Assembly (NCBI GenBank): GCA_016617855.1
Contig: JAECUM010059219.1
Coordinates: forward strand, 39,425-103,424
Direction of reading: 5' to 3'
Origin: Megalonaias nervosa
Taxonomy: Eukaryota > Mollusca > Bivalvia > Unionida > Unionidae
DNA: 64,000 nt
The notes under the pieces were generated by a model. It was given only the letters and a program-made list of their open reading frames with translations, was not told the DNA's origin and did not search any database. Numbering within the stretch: the stretch's first letter is position 1; each line of letters opens with the position of its first letter. A program made the translations under genes and the position numbers. This document shows, piece after piece, positions 55,837 through 64,000 of this stretch.

Positions 55837-56319
55837 ATGGAGCAAAAAGAATTTGTGGCACAGCCAATCATTAAAAGTTATGAGGCGTCTCGAGATGGTG
55901 TAATCAGACACTGTCGATTAAAAAAACCAGTCGGTAGTGTTAATAAATTTGGTTATTTTAAATTCAATACCAGTGTAGATAAACATTATTTATCTCATAG
56001 ATTCATATTCGAATGTTTTTATGGGGTCATCAAAGATGGACTTGTAATTGATCATATTGATGGAAATCCCAAAAATAATCGGTTATCTAACCTGCAGGCT
56101 ATTACACAGAGAGAGAATACTGCACGTGGAAATACTGGTAAATATCCCAAGATCCCGAGATTTGTTATATCCATGAATACAGAAACAGGCCAAGAAATAA
56201 CTTTTCCATCAATTAGTGCAGCTGCAAAACATTTTGGCACACATCCACAATCAGTACAATTTGTTGCAAATAAAACATACAAATCTGCATTTTCAAAAAA
56301 AAATATAATCAGCCGATAA
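55837..56319 (+). CDS. HNH homing-type endonuclease (NUMOD/HNH family), intact
   Basis: An intact protein of 160 residues. An N-terminal NUMOD4-like segment (YEASRDGVIRHCRLKKPVG) is followed by an HNH core: SHRFIFECFYG (52-62), then LVIDHIDGNPKNNRLSNLQ (69-87), with H54, the DH at 72-73 and the Asn residues placed as in phage and organelle HNH homing enzymes. The C-terminus has a NUMOD1-like FPSISAAAKHFG (123-134) DNA-binding helix. Such enzymes nick or cut DNA and spread their own gene. It is absent from the equivalent place in element A, so it is probably a later passenger. Its frame is clean although the neighbouring viral genes are broken. Confidence 0.88.
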   Translation: MEQKEFVAQPIIKSYEASRDGVIRHCRLKKPVGSVNKFGYFKFNTSVDKHYLSHRFIFECFYGVIKDGLVIDHIDGNPKNNRLSNLQAITQRENTARGNTGKYPKIPRFVISMNTETGQEITFPSISAAAKHFGTHPQSVQFVANKTYKSAFSKKNIISR

Positions 56320-56406
56320 TATTTGAATATATCAGATAATTCTGTACTCTTAACAAAAAAACAGAATAAATAAACATTTTTTTACTGTATAGTTCAACTC
56401 TGTTAA

Positions 56407-56813
56407 TTATTCCCAATCAATCAGGACACTTTCACCGTCGCTGCTCTCAGTGTCATTGACATAATCAAATAACATAAACTTTCTTAGTTGCGTTGCATGA
56501 TTATCTACAATCTTCTTTTTCTCGTATTCACGAGAAAGTTCAGATCTGATATTTTCGATCGAACGTGCAAGAGGCGCAAATAATTTTACCTCTTTGTCAT
56601 TTACTCCTGCCAAGGATACCAGCATTGATTGATAAATCAGTTTCATGAATCTGTACTCAGATGTCAGTGTGTATTTACCCTCGGTTTTTCGTTGTTCCAA
56701 TTAATTAAAATCGCATAATATTTTCTCAGGATCGAGATTATCAGAGAGATTTATTCCTTCATGTTGTATTTTTTTGATAGCAGAAATAATAGCATTAATA
56801 TTTTCTCGGTTCA
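56407..56813 (-). pseudogene. 135-codon small gene of lineage 1 (element C copy, one stop)
   Basis: From ATG at 56813 (NRENINAIISAIKKI) the frame runs to 56407. One TAA lies near 56702, after a DPEKILCDF segment also seen in element A. The second part, 97 codons, is open and helical with an acidic end (DTESSDGESVLIDWE). Homologous fragments occur in A at 27511-27912 on the opposite strand. No recognised domain; it may be regulatory. Confidence 0.7.
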
Positions 56814-58129
56814 TATATAATAATTATTTCTTCAATATAAAAAATATTTACAAAACATATAATCACAACACAACCACATATGAGCTCCTAGATTGCCAAA
56901 CAACATTCTAGCAAGCTCAGAGGCATTCGAAATTAGACGAAACACATTTATACAGACTCAACCCCCATGTGAACCCCTAGGTTGGCAAACAACATCCTAG
57001 AATGCTCAGAGGGTGATCCGTAATTTTATTAACGACACAAACACAACAAATAAACTTATCCTAATGAACATATGATTGTATGATCATGATTATATATACA
57101 TATGATTATGATTTTGATTTTTTGCAGACAGCACAAACATAAACTTATCCTAACTTATCCTAATGAACATATGATTGTATGATCATGATTATATATACAT
57201 ATGATTATGATTTTGATTATATTTTTTGCGGACGGCACAAACACATAAACTTATCCTAATGGACGGCACAAACACATAAACTTATCCGAATGAATATATA
57301 ATTGTATGATTGTATGAATATAATACATGCAATAGTGATGACGAGGGAATCTTGTCTACGTCCAACAGATTTTATACACTCTCCTCCCATACAAAACCCC
57401 GGGGAGTGCAAAAAGTACACCCACCACAAGGGTGTATGATAGGAGAGTGTATTTTGTCTGTTGTGGATTTCGAGGAAATTCTCCGGGTTCCCCCAATTTA
57501 TAGCATCCGTCGCCGAATGCAAGATAATATATCTTTAGCATTTTTGGAGACTCGAACACACAGAGAGTCTACAGAACTTGATCTACGTGCAAACGCCTTA
57601 ACACCTCGGCCACCGCATCTCTTATGAATATACAGTTAAATTTAAGTATATAACTATTTCCACTGTCTCACATGTGATTACTCTGGACTTGTATTTACTA
57701 ATAGAATAAAATCGGTTATTGTAGAACTGTAGCGTGAATTTACTTCAATTTTTCAAACATAATTCATAAAATAATCGCATATTACATTTTCTGCATGAGT
57801 TATCGTTCGTTAGGTCAAAATACATGTGTTATAAGAGCTAAAAATAACTCTGATTTGTAATTCACCGCACTTGTATAAACGGACGTGAATTTAAGGTTAT
57901 CAGAGTCAAAAAATGCATCAATATCCCTCTCTGTTACAAATTGCTGCTTCACTAACAACTAATTGCTTACAGAGAACAAATAAATCACTAAATAATTAAC
58001 GAAAACAAGATATATTCGTTGTCTATAAATCAAACGTAGTAGTAAGGGAGATAACCGTTTAATTTGCTCTGCAGAGAGAGAGGGCAGAGTTATCTCGTTT
58101 TATGATATGTACAATTGCCTCACACATAT
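56814..58129. other. Non-coding part of element C with short duplications
   Basis: There are two related segments (56885-56930 and 56965-57010) containing CAAACAACATYCTAG, and three copies of an ACTTATCCTAATGAACATAT/ATGATTATATATACATATGATT block at 57050-57300. A SINE occupies 57323-57622. The remainder to 58129 shows no coding sequence. Confidence 0.6.
57323..57622 (-). repeat. tRNA-derived SINE (Leu/Ser-like head) with 10-bp TSD
   Basis: On the minus strand from 57622 a tRNA-like head shows A-box-like GTGGCCGAGGTGTTAAGGCG and B-box-like GTTCGAGTCTC, separated by a long variable-arm-like spacer as in class II tRNAs (Leu/Ser). An unrelated body and tail follow. TATGAATATA flanks both ends (57313-57322 and 57623-57632), a convincing target-site duplication. 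It inserted after element C. Confidence 0.85.
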
Positions 58130-59070
58130 TATTCAGATTTTAATGATTTGAGTATTGTTCAACCCATCAGATTGAAGAATTTGTAACAATTTTATTAATC
58201 AGAGTACCATTTAGCCCATCAGAATGAGAAAATTCTGATTATTTTATGAAACAGAGTACCATCTAACCTATTTGATTAACGAATCTGTAGATTTCACGAA
58301 TCAATATCAATATAAAGTTGATAACAGTATAATAATATTGTTTGATACATCTGTAGATATTTCATAAAACAGAGTACCATCTAACTCATCTGATTAAGAA
58401 AATTCTGATTATTCCATGAAACAGAGTACCATTTAACCCATCTGATTAAGAAATCTGTAGATATTTCATGAAACAGAGTACCATCTAACCCATCTGATTA
58501 AATATTTCATAAAACAGAGCATCATTTAGCCTATCTGATTAAGAAAATTTTGAATTATTTCATGAAACAATATTATAACAGAAGGTTGGTTAACGAGTAG
58601 TTATAATAATATTGTTTGATAAATCTGCAAATATTTCATGAAAGAGAGTACCATTTAGCCCATCTGATTAAGAAAATTTTGAATAATTCGTGAAACAGAG
58701 CACCATTTAACCCATCTGATTAACAAAATTCTGATTCTTTCATGAAACAGAGTACCATCTAACTCATCTGATAAAGAAAATTCGTGAATATTTCATGAAA
58801 CAGATTAAAAAATCCGTAAATATTTCATTGAATCAGATTAGCAACTCCGTGATTATTTAGTGAAACAGAGTACCATCTAACTCATCTAATTAAGAAAATT
58901 CTGATTATTTCATGAAACAGAGTATCATTTAACCCATCTGATTAACAAATCTGTAGATATTTCATGAACAAGAGTACCATTTAGCCCATCAGAATGAGAA
59001 ATTTATAATAATTTTATTAATCAGAGTACCATTTAGCTCATCAAAATGAGAAAAGTCAGTAAAAAAAATA
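58130..59070. repeat. Degenerate minisatellite of about 50 bp units within element C
   Basis: The phrase ATTTCATGAAACAGAGTACC followed by CATCTGATTAAGAAAATTCT-like sequence recurs about 16 times with irregular spacing near 50 bp. The array lies immediately downstream of the surface-protein gene stop, in the space between the replication and virion gene blocks. I saw no comparable array in element A. Confidence 0.9.
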
Positions 59071-59114
59071 ATTATATTATTTCAGAATCAGATTATTTTT
59101 TTCCCTTCATTATA

Positions 59115-60624
59115 TCAGGAAATATTTACTCGGACGTTCAAAGAGCATATATATAGATTTATAATTAAAACCTCATTTCTTAAATCCAAAATGTGTCCTG
59201 TCTGGTCAGTAAGCTTGAAATTTATTCTTGACAATAATGGATTATGTAGACGTAGATAAACTGGATTAATTGGCTCAGATACAATTAACCACTCGGGCAG
59301 CGCTTGAGGGCTAAATGAATATAATATATACCCTTGTTGAGCTTGAGTGGATTTTTCAAGATATACTTGATAGCTGCCATCAATTACGTCACATACTAAA
59401 TTGACTGCGATCGCTGATGTCATATTAACAATATCAGGAGAAATATGACGACCTCCACCGTGTGGATCATTATTATATTTAAGAATGATTGGTGTAGGTA
59501 TTAATTTTTTCCATGAATCATATATTCTTTTTAAGTGTTCATCAATAAGATCATTAACTGATTTCTTTAGCTCTTCAGAGTTAAATCCCGGAATTACAAA
59601 TGTTGCTAGCTGTTCTTCTGTAATTCCATAATGTTTAAGAAACACTGTTGTAAATAAACGTTTATGACATACACGTTGAATTGGGCTGTCTTCATTAACT
59701 ATGTAAGTATTAAGAAATCTATCTGCCGGTGCGTTTAATGATTTTTCTCTGTCAACGATAGCCTTATTTACATATTCTAAGTCTGATGCAACTTGATTCA
59801 AATGTTGTATTGTTTCAATTATTTGATTTTTTAAATCATCGTCATAAAAAGTGTTGGTGCTGGAAAATAAATTTCTTAGATCATTAAGTACACGTCCATG
59901 TTCAGATTTAATTGGTCTTGATTTTGAGTTAATTTCTTCAACGTTAATTGTTGCTATTCTTGCTGTACCTTTCTTACCCTGAATGAAATCTATAAAATGA
60001 GTATAATGTTTATAACCACGATAAGCATCCGGATTCTCTATAAATGGATACGTTTTTCGATATTCTGGGATTTTTATAAATTTTTTAACATTTATAACGA
60101 AATTAGATCGTTGTCGTTCTGGTGGGCCTTTATAAAGTGGTTCAACTTCAGGCCAACCTAATACTGATCTAATCAAACTTTGATAAATATCTACAGAATA
60201 ATCAGGGGAATTTATTTCAATCACCGCTGATAATGTTCGTTAGTAAACAGTAATTGCTATTTTGGATTCTTTTCCTGTAATAGATTTAATTATGCGTTGG
60301 AACTCATCGTTGATTTGTTCTATTTGATAAATGCCCGTTGGAATACTAACTACTTGCCAATCAGGAGTTCCATCAGGCTTATTCTTATTAGCGAATGCTA
60401 ATGAATTATTGGCTGTAGTCCACCAAATGGTTTTGATCTAATATTTGGCCAACTATAATAAACTCGTAGTTGTTCTAATGCTATTTCTTTTGCAAGAATT
60501 GCAGTTGGAAAGTTAACGCTAAACTCAGGATTGGTCGAACCTAATGAGATCATCGTAGTTTTTGACGGGGTTGTATTAGTGACGATCTGTTGAAGTAATT
60601 CTCTTGACGCTGCCGAAGACTCAG

Positions 60625-60628
<4 letters not shown>
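59115..60628 (-). pseudogene. Putative virion surface/penton-position protein (element C copy)
   Basis: ATG at 60628 starts a roughly 500-residue protein. The N-terminal 70 residues (STNPEFSVNFPTAILAKEIAL) and the next block (GIYQIEQINDEFQRIIKSITG) are conserved with element A. The open stretch 60224-59115 is 369 codons, with a helical middle and a C-terminus reading NFKLTDQTGHILDLRNE. I recall this LTDxxGxxLDLRxE ending in Maverick-associated proteins of unknown role. It heads the virion block and could be a vertex or spike protein; this is a guess from position. A frameshift near 60405 and a TAA near 60240 break it. Confidence 0.6.
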
Positions 60629-60697
<69 letters not shown>

Positions 60698-61213
60698 TAT
60701 TATTATTATTATTTAATTCGCCTTGGTTATTGTGAGTGACTTTATCACCAAAATCACTAGCGATTCTGAATGCTTCATCGTAGGTTTTCATTATGGTTGC
60801 GAACTCCTCATCAGATATTTTACCATCACTGAGGTACAAGGAAATATATGACGATAATTTAGAATAGGCTGTTGTTGCTATATTTAATTTTATTATATAC
60901 TAATGTAATTTAGTATTTGAACATGCAGATGTCTTCTTAGCTATAATACTGAGTATACCTGCGACAGTCGTTGAAGTTGAAACGACAATTGTTACAACTG
61001 CAGGCGCTGTCATTGTTATTGTTGATAATAATAATCCTGCCTCAGCAACAATAGCAGAAACTGAATAAACAATTATATCAATGACAACCATACGTCTGCG
61101 ATATTTTGTTTACTTTTACTTTATAATCGTCGATTATATTTTTTAATTCAGTCTGACATTTACATACTTGATTATATCTGTGACGTTGAACGTCGATTGA
61201 GGTTTGATCCATT
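60621..61213 (-). pseudogene. Small membrane protein with poly-Asn tail (element C copy)
   Basis: ATG at 61213 gives a charged N-terminus (DQTSIDVQRHRYNQVC), then in a shifted frame a long hydrophobic stretch (IVYSVSAIVAEAGLLLS and APAVVTIVVSTSTTVAGILSI), probably two membrane segments. The conserved helix YLSDGKISDEEFATIMKTYD follows. The last 30 codons are almost all AAT, so a microsatellite has become a poly-Asn tail. The frame overlaps the next gene's start by 8 bp. Breaks near 61095 and 60900. Confidence 0.65.
60629..60712. repeat. (ATT)n microsatellite at a gene end (reads as poly-Asn)
   Basis: About 26 ATT units with two single-base changes lie in the 3' end of the membrane-protein gene, abutting the ATG of the surface-protein gene. 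Confidence 0.97.
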
Positions 61214-61236
61214 ATGCAATGACGTTACGTAATTAA

Positions 61237-61533
61237 TTAAGGAGTTTCAGCTACGAATTCCAGACACCACCAGTAACGTCTCGGAGGCATTTCCGTTGAT
61301 GTCACCGCAAATATTTCTTTAGTGTTTTTATTTAGCATCACCAGCAGAGGATTATGATATACATTCTGTGATGACGAAGTGGCCGTAGTAATTTCCAAAC
61401 TATTCATGGACAGCCTGTATAACCCAGTTACTTCTGCGGTATGTTCGAGAGTTTTATTTTGCGGTGTCCATGTTGATGATCCCGATGCTACTGTATACAC
61501 AATATTTTTAATCTGTCCGTGTGGAATTTTAAT
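61237..61533 (-). CDS. Conserved ~90-100-aa lineage 1 protein (element C copy)
   Basis: The frame is open through YTVASGS, TAEVTGLYR and RYWWCLEFVAETP, as in the element A protein at 30305-30607. The initiating ATG of A is not preserved here, so the start is uncertain and the gene may be dead. No recognised domain; a short, probably beta-rich virion-block protein. Confidence 0.55.
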   Translation of the reverse strand: MKIPHGQIKNIVYTVASGSSTWTPQNKTLEHTAEVTGLYRLSMNSLEITTATSSSQNVYHNPLLVMLNKNTKEIFAVTSTEMPPRRYWWCLEFVAETP

Positions 61534-61611
61534 CAGATTAGTTTTTGAACAATATTAGATATTCCACTGACAATGTCGTTGAGTTTCATGTTAACGTCGG
61601 CTAGTTTTATG

Positions 61612-62310
61612 TCAACGGTTGGTTGTTCCCCCCAAAAAATCTTTAATGGTTTTGTTTATATTTCGACGAAAATTTAAGAACGTTTCTACATGTCTAGAAA
61701 AAGTATTATTGAGTGTAGTCATTTTGTCATTGATTGTTTTTAACTAAGTTGTCATATGAATTTCCTTATCATCGACGTATTTCTTCGTTGCAGCATCAAA
61801 ATCTAATTCTGGTGTTCTTAGATTATTATTATTAATACCACTGTTATTCATGTTGAGAAATGCACGCATTATACCGCCATTGACTAATACATACTTAGAT
61901 TCTTGATCACCGACATAATTTTTTGTTGCGGCGTCTGTATCTGCGGCTGGGTTTCCAAGGTCTATAACTTTATTTTGATTCATAATAATGTAACCCGTGA
62001 ATGAGTCACCAGCTTTCTTGATATAATCGTTGACTGACGTACCGGAATCTTGTATTTTACCCTCATCAGTAAAAGTAACGATATTATCAACAACCGCATT
62101 AGGAACTCGTATGAGTACATCTGGCAGTTGTATATTACTCGTCTTTAATGGTCCTTCTTTATCCTGAAAAACAACTACCTCATTTTGATCCACACTTGTG
62201 ATATTTAATTAATCGTCAATCTCATTTCTGAGCTGATCAAGGGTTGCATATTTAGATAAATCAGCTTGCTGCTGAGCTTTGCGAGAAGATCTTCCGTAAA
62301 TATCTATCAT
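61612..62310 (-). pseudogene. Fibre-like protein with phage-tail-fibre repeats (element C copy)
   Basis: From ATG at 62310 the frame is colinear for 233 codons with two in-frame stops (near 62210 and 61745). It contains NPAADTDAATKNYVGD, ELDFDAATKKYVDD and a similar preceding unit, i.e. the DAATKxYVD repeat common in phage tail and collar fibres, plus a beta-rich N-terminal half and a helical end (FLNFRRNINKTIKDFL). A trimeric receptor-binding fibre is the natural reading. It is 8 bp from the protease stop, so the virion genes are tightly packed. Confidence 0.78.
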
Positions 62311-62318
62311 TATATTTA

Positions 62319-62732
62319 TTAATGTCTGTTTAAATGTGACAACGTAGTATATTCATGCACGACTTTATGAGGTCGTTTTGTTGATTTTGATACAACATCA
62401 AGTACAGCGAGTACTTCACGACCACATATTGGCGGATCAGTTAACGTTTGTGTTGGTAGCGTTGAATACCATATTGGCGTACTTTGTATGTTGCTAACAT
62501 ACTCTAAGAATTATTTTGGTGGAGCTAGTCCATATGAATCAAAATAAATAATTCCACGTGGATCAATTGCATATCCAACCCAATGAGTGCCTGGGCCAGA
62601 GTTTTTATCGAGATTAATAATACCAGTTTCAATATTGTTTGGTTGTGTTGGTAATTGATCACGCATAAAAACGCCTCTGAAGTTTTTTATTTTTAATTTT
62701 TTAGCAGCATCGAGTAAATCAAAATTGGACAT
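62319..62732 (-). pseudogene. Adenain-like (C5-type) maturation protease (element C copy)
   Basis: A 138-codon frame from ATG at 62732. His is in SGPGTHWVGYAID, an acidic residue in IIYFDSYG, and the likely nucleophile Cys in PPICGREVLAVLD. A single TAA near 62511 interrupts the frame shortly after the acidic motif. At about 137 residues it is shorter than adenovirus protease (about 200) but keeps the His, acid and Cys order. It would cleave capsid precursors. It lies between the pX-like and fibre genes. Confidence 0.85.
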
Positions 62733-62740
62733 AGGCAGAA

Positions 62741-63301
62741 TCAATGAACTGTCCCTGGTAATTTCAGACCCTTTCCGTACCATGAATACGGGGTCCCTGG
62801 TAATCTTAGACCGCGACCGTATGCTGGGCCTGATAATCTTAGACGACCCGGCTGTGGCACGTTTGGTGCTCTTAGACGTCTTCCGTGTTGTTTTGCCCGT
62901 GACCTTTCTTTTAAGCTTTCTGCGTGCATGATTCCCTGACCCGTTGCTTTCTTTAATGCCATTCCAGCAGCGGTTCCAGCGGCACCTAATGCAGCTGCTT
63001 TTGCAACAGCTGGGGCTGCAGCGGCTATTAATGCTGGTATAGCAGCAAGAAGAGGAAATATACCACTCGTCTTAGCGATGTCTTTGATAGCGCCCGCAGA
63101 AAGATTAAGTTTTATACCTTTATTTGATGTTTTGGCTTCATTGAAGTTTCTGAACTGACGCTCGGTCAGTGATAATTTATTTGCACCGGTCATTTGTTCA
63201 TTTTTAACGATTTTTTTTATTCCACAGTTATTGTTTGATGCTGATTGTAGCCTTTTAATCTGACCAGGAGTCAGACTAACACTAACGTGATTATATGACA
63301 T
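62741..63301 (-). CDS. pX-like minor capsid protein (element C, intact)
   Basis: An intact protein of 186 residues from ATG at 63301. The N-terminus is VSVSLTPGQIKRLQSA, followed by LSLTERQFRNFNEAK and a GIKLNLS segment. Then comes a long Ala-rich hydrophobic stretch (IFPLLAAIPALIAAAAPAVA), and finally an Arg/Gly/Pro tail with repeated G(R/K)GL(R/K)LPGT units. Polintons commonly carry a protein of this layout, compared with adenovirus pX or pVI and thought to bind membranes and DNA. In element A the same gene is the target into which element B inserted. Confidence 0.78.
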   Translation of the reverse strand: MSYNHVSVSLTPGQIKRLQSASNNNCGIKKIVKNEQMTGANKLSLTERQFRNFNEAKTSNKGIKLNLSAGAIKDIAKTSGIFPLLAAIPALIAAAAPAVAKAAALGAAGTAAGMALKKATGQGIMHAESLKERSRAKQHGRRLRAPNVPQPGRLRLSGPAYGRGLRLPGTPYSWYGKGLKLPGTVH

Positions 63302-63324
63302 TATAATATTCATAAACGATCTAA

Positions 63325-64000
63325 TTACATGTTTTCTACTGGAGCATCAACGACTCTCATGCGACCACCAACACCTTCAAGTAGCATTGATTTATCGCTG
63401 AGTATAACGGTTATGGCTCTGTAATTAGTAATTTCTACAATATTTCTGTTAACCCGAGCTCGAAAGTGTATATCAACTACTGACTGTCTGTATAAATCCA
63501 GATGTTCCAGCGAAAAGTAATAGATCGGATACAACGTTGTAAAATCCAATTGTGATATTTGTAAACCGGTGTCAACATTTTGATCACGACCCATGAACGT
63601 CATCAGACGATGATATACACGTGCTACATGATTTTGATCGAAATTCAGTAAAATATTCTCGGATGGTTCTTGATGTCCATTTATCCTCAGAGATACTTCA
63701 GAAACACCAAGATTGTCGAATATCATTGCATTATGTTCTTGAATATTTACTCGTGCAGCACTTTGAAACGCAATAAATATATGCCGTGGTGCAGAAACAC
63801 CCTGCTGAGAAGCTATCTGCCACGTGAATATCCCGTTAATATTACCCTGAACAGCATCTGTGATCATTGTTAACCATGACAACGCTGATTTACCGCCTTG
63901 ACCCATAAAAAAAATTAGTCTTTTTTCCTCTTCGATAGATGGAGTCATCACCGGCATCCATAATGAAAGTTTTGTTAATACTACTTTACCAGCATCAACA
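63325..64000 (-). CDS. Major capsid protein, C-terminal part (element C, runs off the window)
   Basis: The frame is open from the window edge to the stop at 63325 (about 225 codons visible). It contains LWMPVMTPSIEEEKRLI, MGQGGKSALSWLTM, FTWQIASQQGVSAPRHIFIAF, LRINGHQEPSENILLNFDQNH and a C-terminal AITVILSDKSMLLEGVGG. It overlaps B's capsid fragment up to QQxVSA, which is how the B deletion junction was recognised. Probable double-jelly-roll capsid protein by context and recalled similarity. Confidence 0.72.
   Translation of the reverse strand, partial: VDAGKVVLTKLSLWMPVMTPSIEEEKRLIFFMGQGGKSALSWLTMITDAVQGNINGIFTWQIASQQGVSAPRHIFIAFQSAARVNIQEHNAMIFDNLGVSEVSLRINGHQEPSENILLNFDQNHVARVYHRLMTFMGRDQNVDTGLQISQLDFTTLYPIYYFSLEHLDLYRQSVVDIHFRARVNRNIVEITNYRAITVILSDKSMLLEGVGGRMRVVDAPVENM

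Larger units (their letters stand above)
49497..64000. mobile_element. Element C: lineage-1 Maverick/adintovirus-like insertion (right end beyond window)
   Basis: It starts at a 269-bp composite TIR and runs with the complete lineage-1 gene order to the major capsid gene at the window edge. It is the only copy in which the polymerase N-terminal half, the small genes and the virion block can all be read. Breaks are fewer than in A but more than in B's intact genes. It additionally has a zinc-ribbon gene, an HNH homing-type endonuclease gene and a 2.3-kb non-coding segment. Confidence 0.93.

Noticed and set aside
55837..56319. Assigning the HNH gene as a group I intron-encoded enzyme
   Set aside because: No interrupted host gene or intron core is visible around it; a free-standing endonuclease fits better.

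Overview
This looks like nuclear DNA of an invertebrate animal. It is AT-rich and full of microsatellites (CA, TA, GA, ATT and GTAG runs), minisatellites, two tRNA-derived SINEs, a CR1/L2-like LINE and a probable solo LTR. I recognise no ordinary host gene. A mollusc or other marine invertebrate would fit, but that is inference. What dominates is endogenous Maverick/Polinton (adintovirus-like) DNA: at least five insertions from two unrelated lineages.

Lineage 1 has four copies. D (1-1574) is only the right end of an element that starts left of the window. A (20398-45820) is an old copy of about 14 kb, expanded to 25.4 kb by later insertions. B (35081-42636) is a young, internally deleted 7.6-kb copy that sits inside A's minor-capsid gene. 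C (49497-64000) starts at its left terminal repeat and runs off the right edge. The shared gene order is: TIR, packaging ATPase (-), zinc-ribbon/phospholipase A2 (+), integrase (+), a fused family-B DNA polymerase / SF1 helicase / HNH gene (-), small genes, then a minus-strand virion block (surface protein, membrane protein, ~100-aa protein, fibre, adenain-like protease, pX-like protein, major capsid protein, pVI-like protein, ~385-aa protein), TIR. Together these would integrate and replicate the DNA, package it, mature the capsid and breach membranes on entry. All copies are broken somewhere, but B has intact ORFs for the ATPase, PLA2 protein, pVI-like and 385-aa proteins, and its TIRs are almost identical.

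Lineage 2 is E (6275-17764). It has a conventional large Polinton-type PolB, present twice as the arms of a 3.7-3.9-kb inverted repeat around a 3.9-kb spacer; both copies are decayed.

The order of events in A can be read from the nesting. A inserted first, with 5-bp TSD GTATC, into a 23-bp minisatellite. It then received a LINE in its protease gene, a probable solo LTR in its polymerase gene, and B (TSD TCTGA) in its pX-like gene. The intervals 1575-6263, 17781-20397 and 45826-49496 hold no gene I can support. The most striking points are the PolB-helicase-HNH fusion, the TIRs that carry their own terminal inverted repeats, the 5-bp TSDs, a PolB-capsid chimera in B, and inactivating integrase changes shared between copies.
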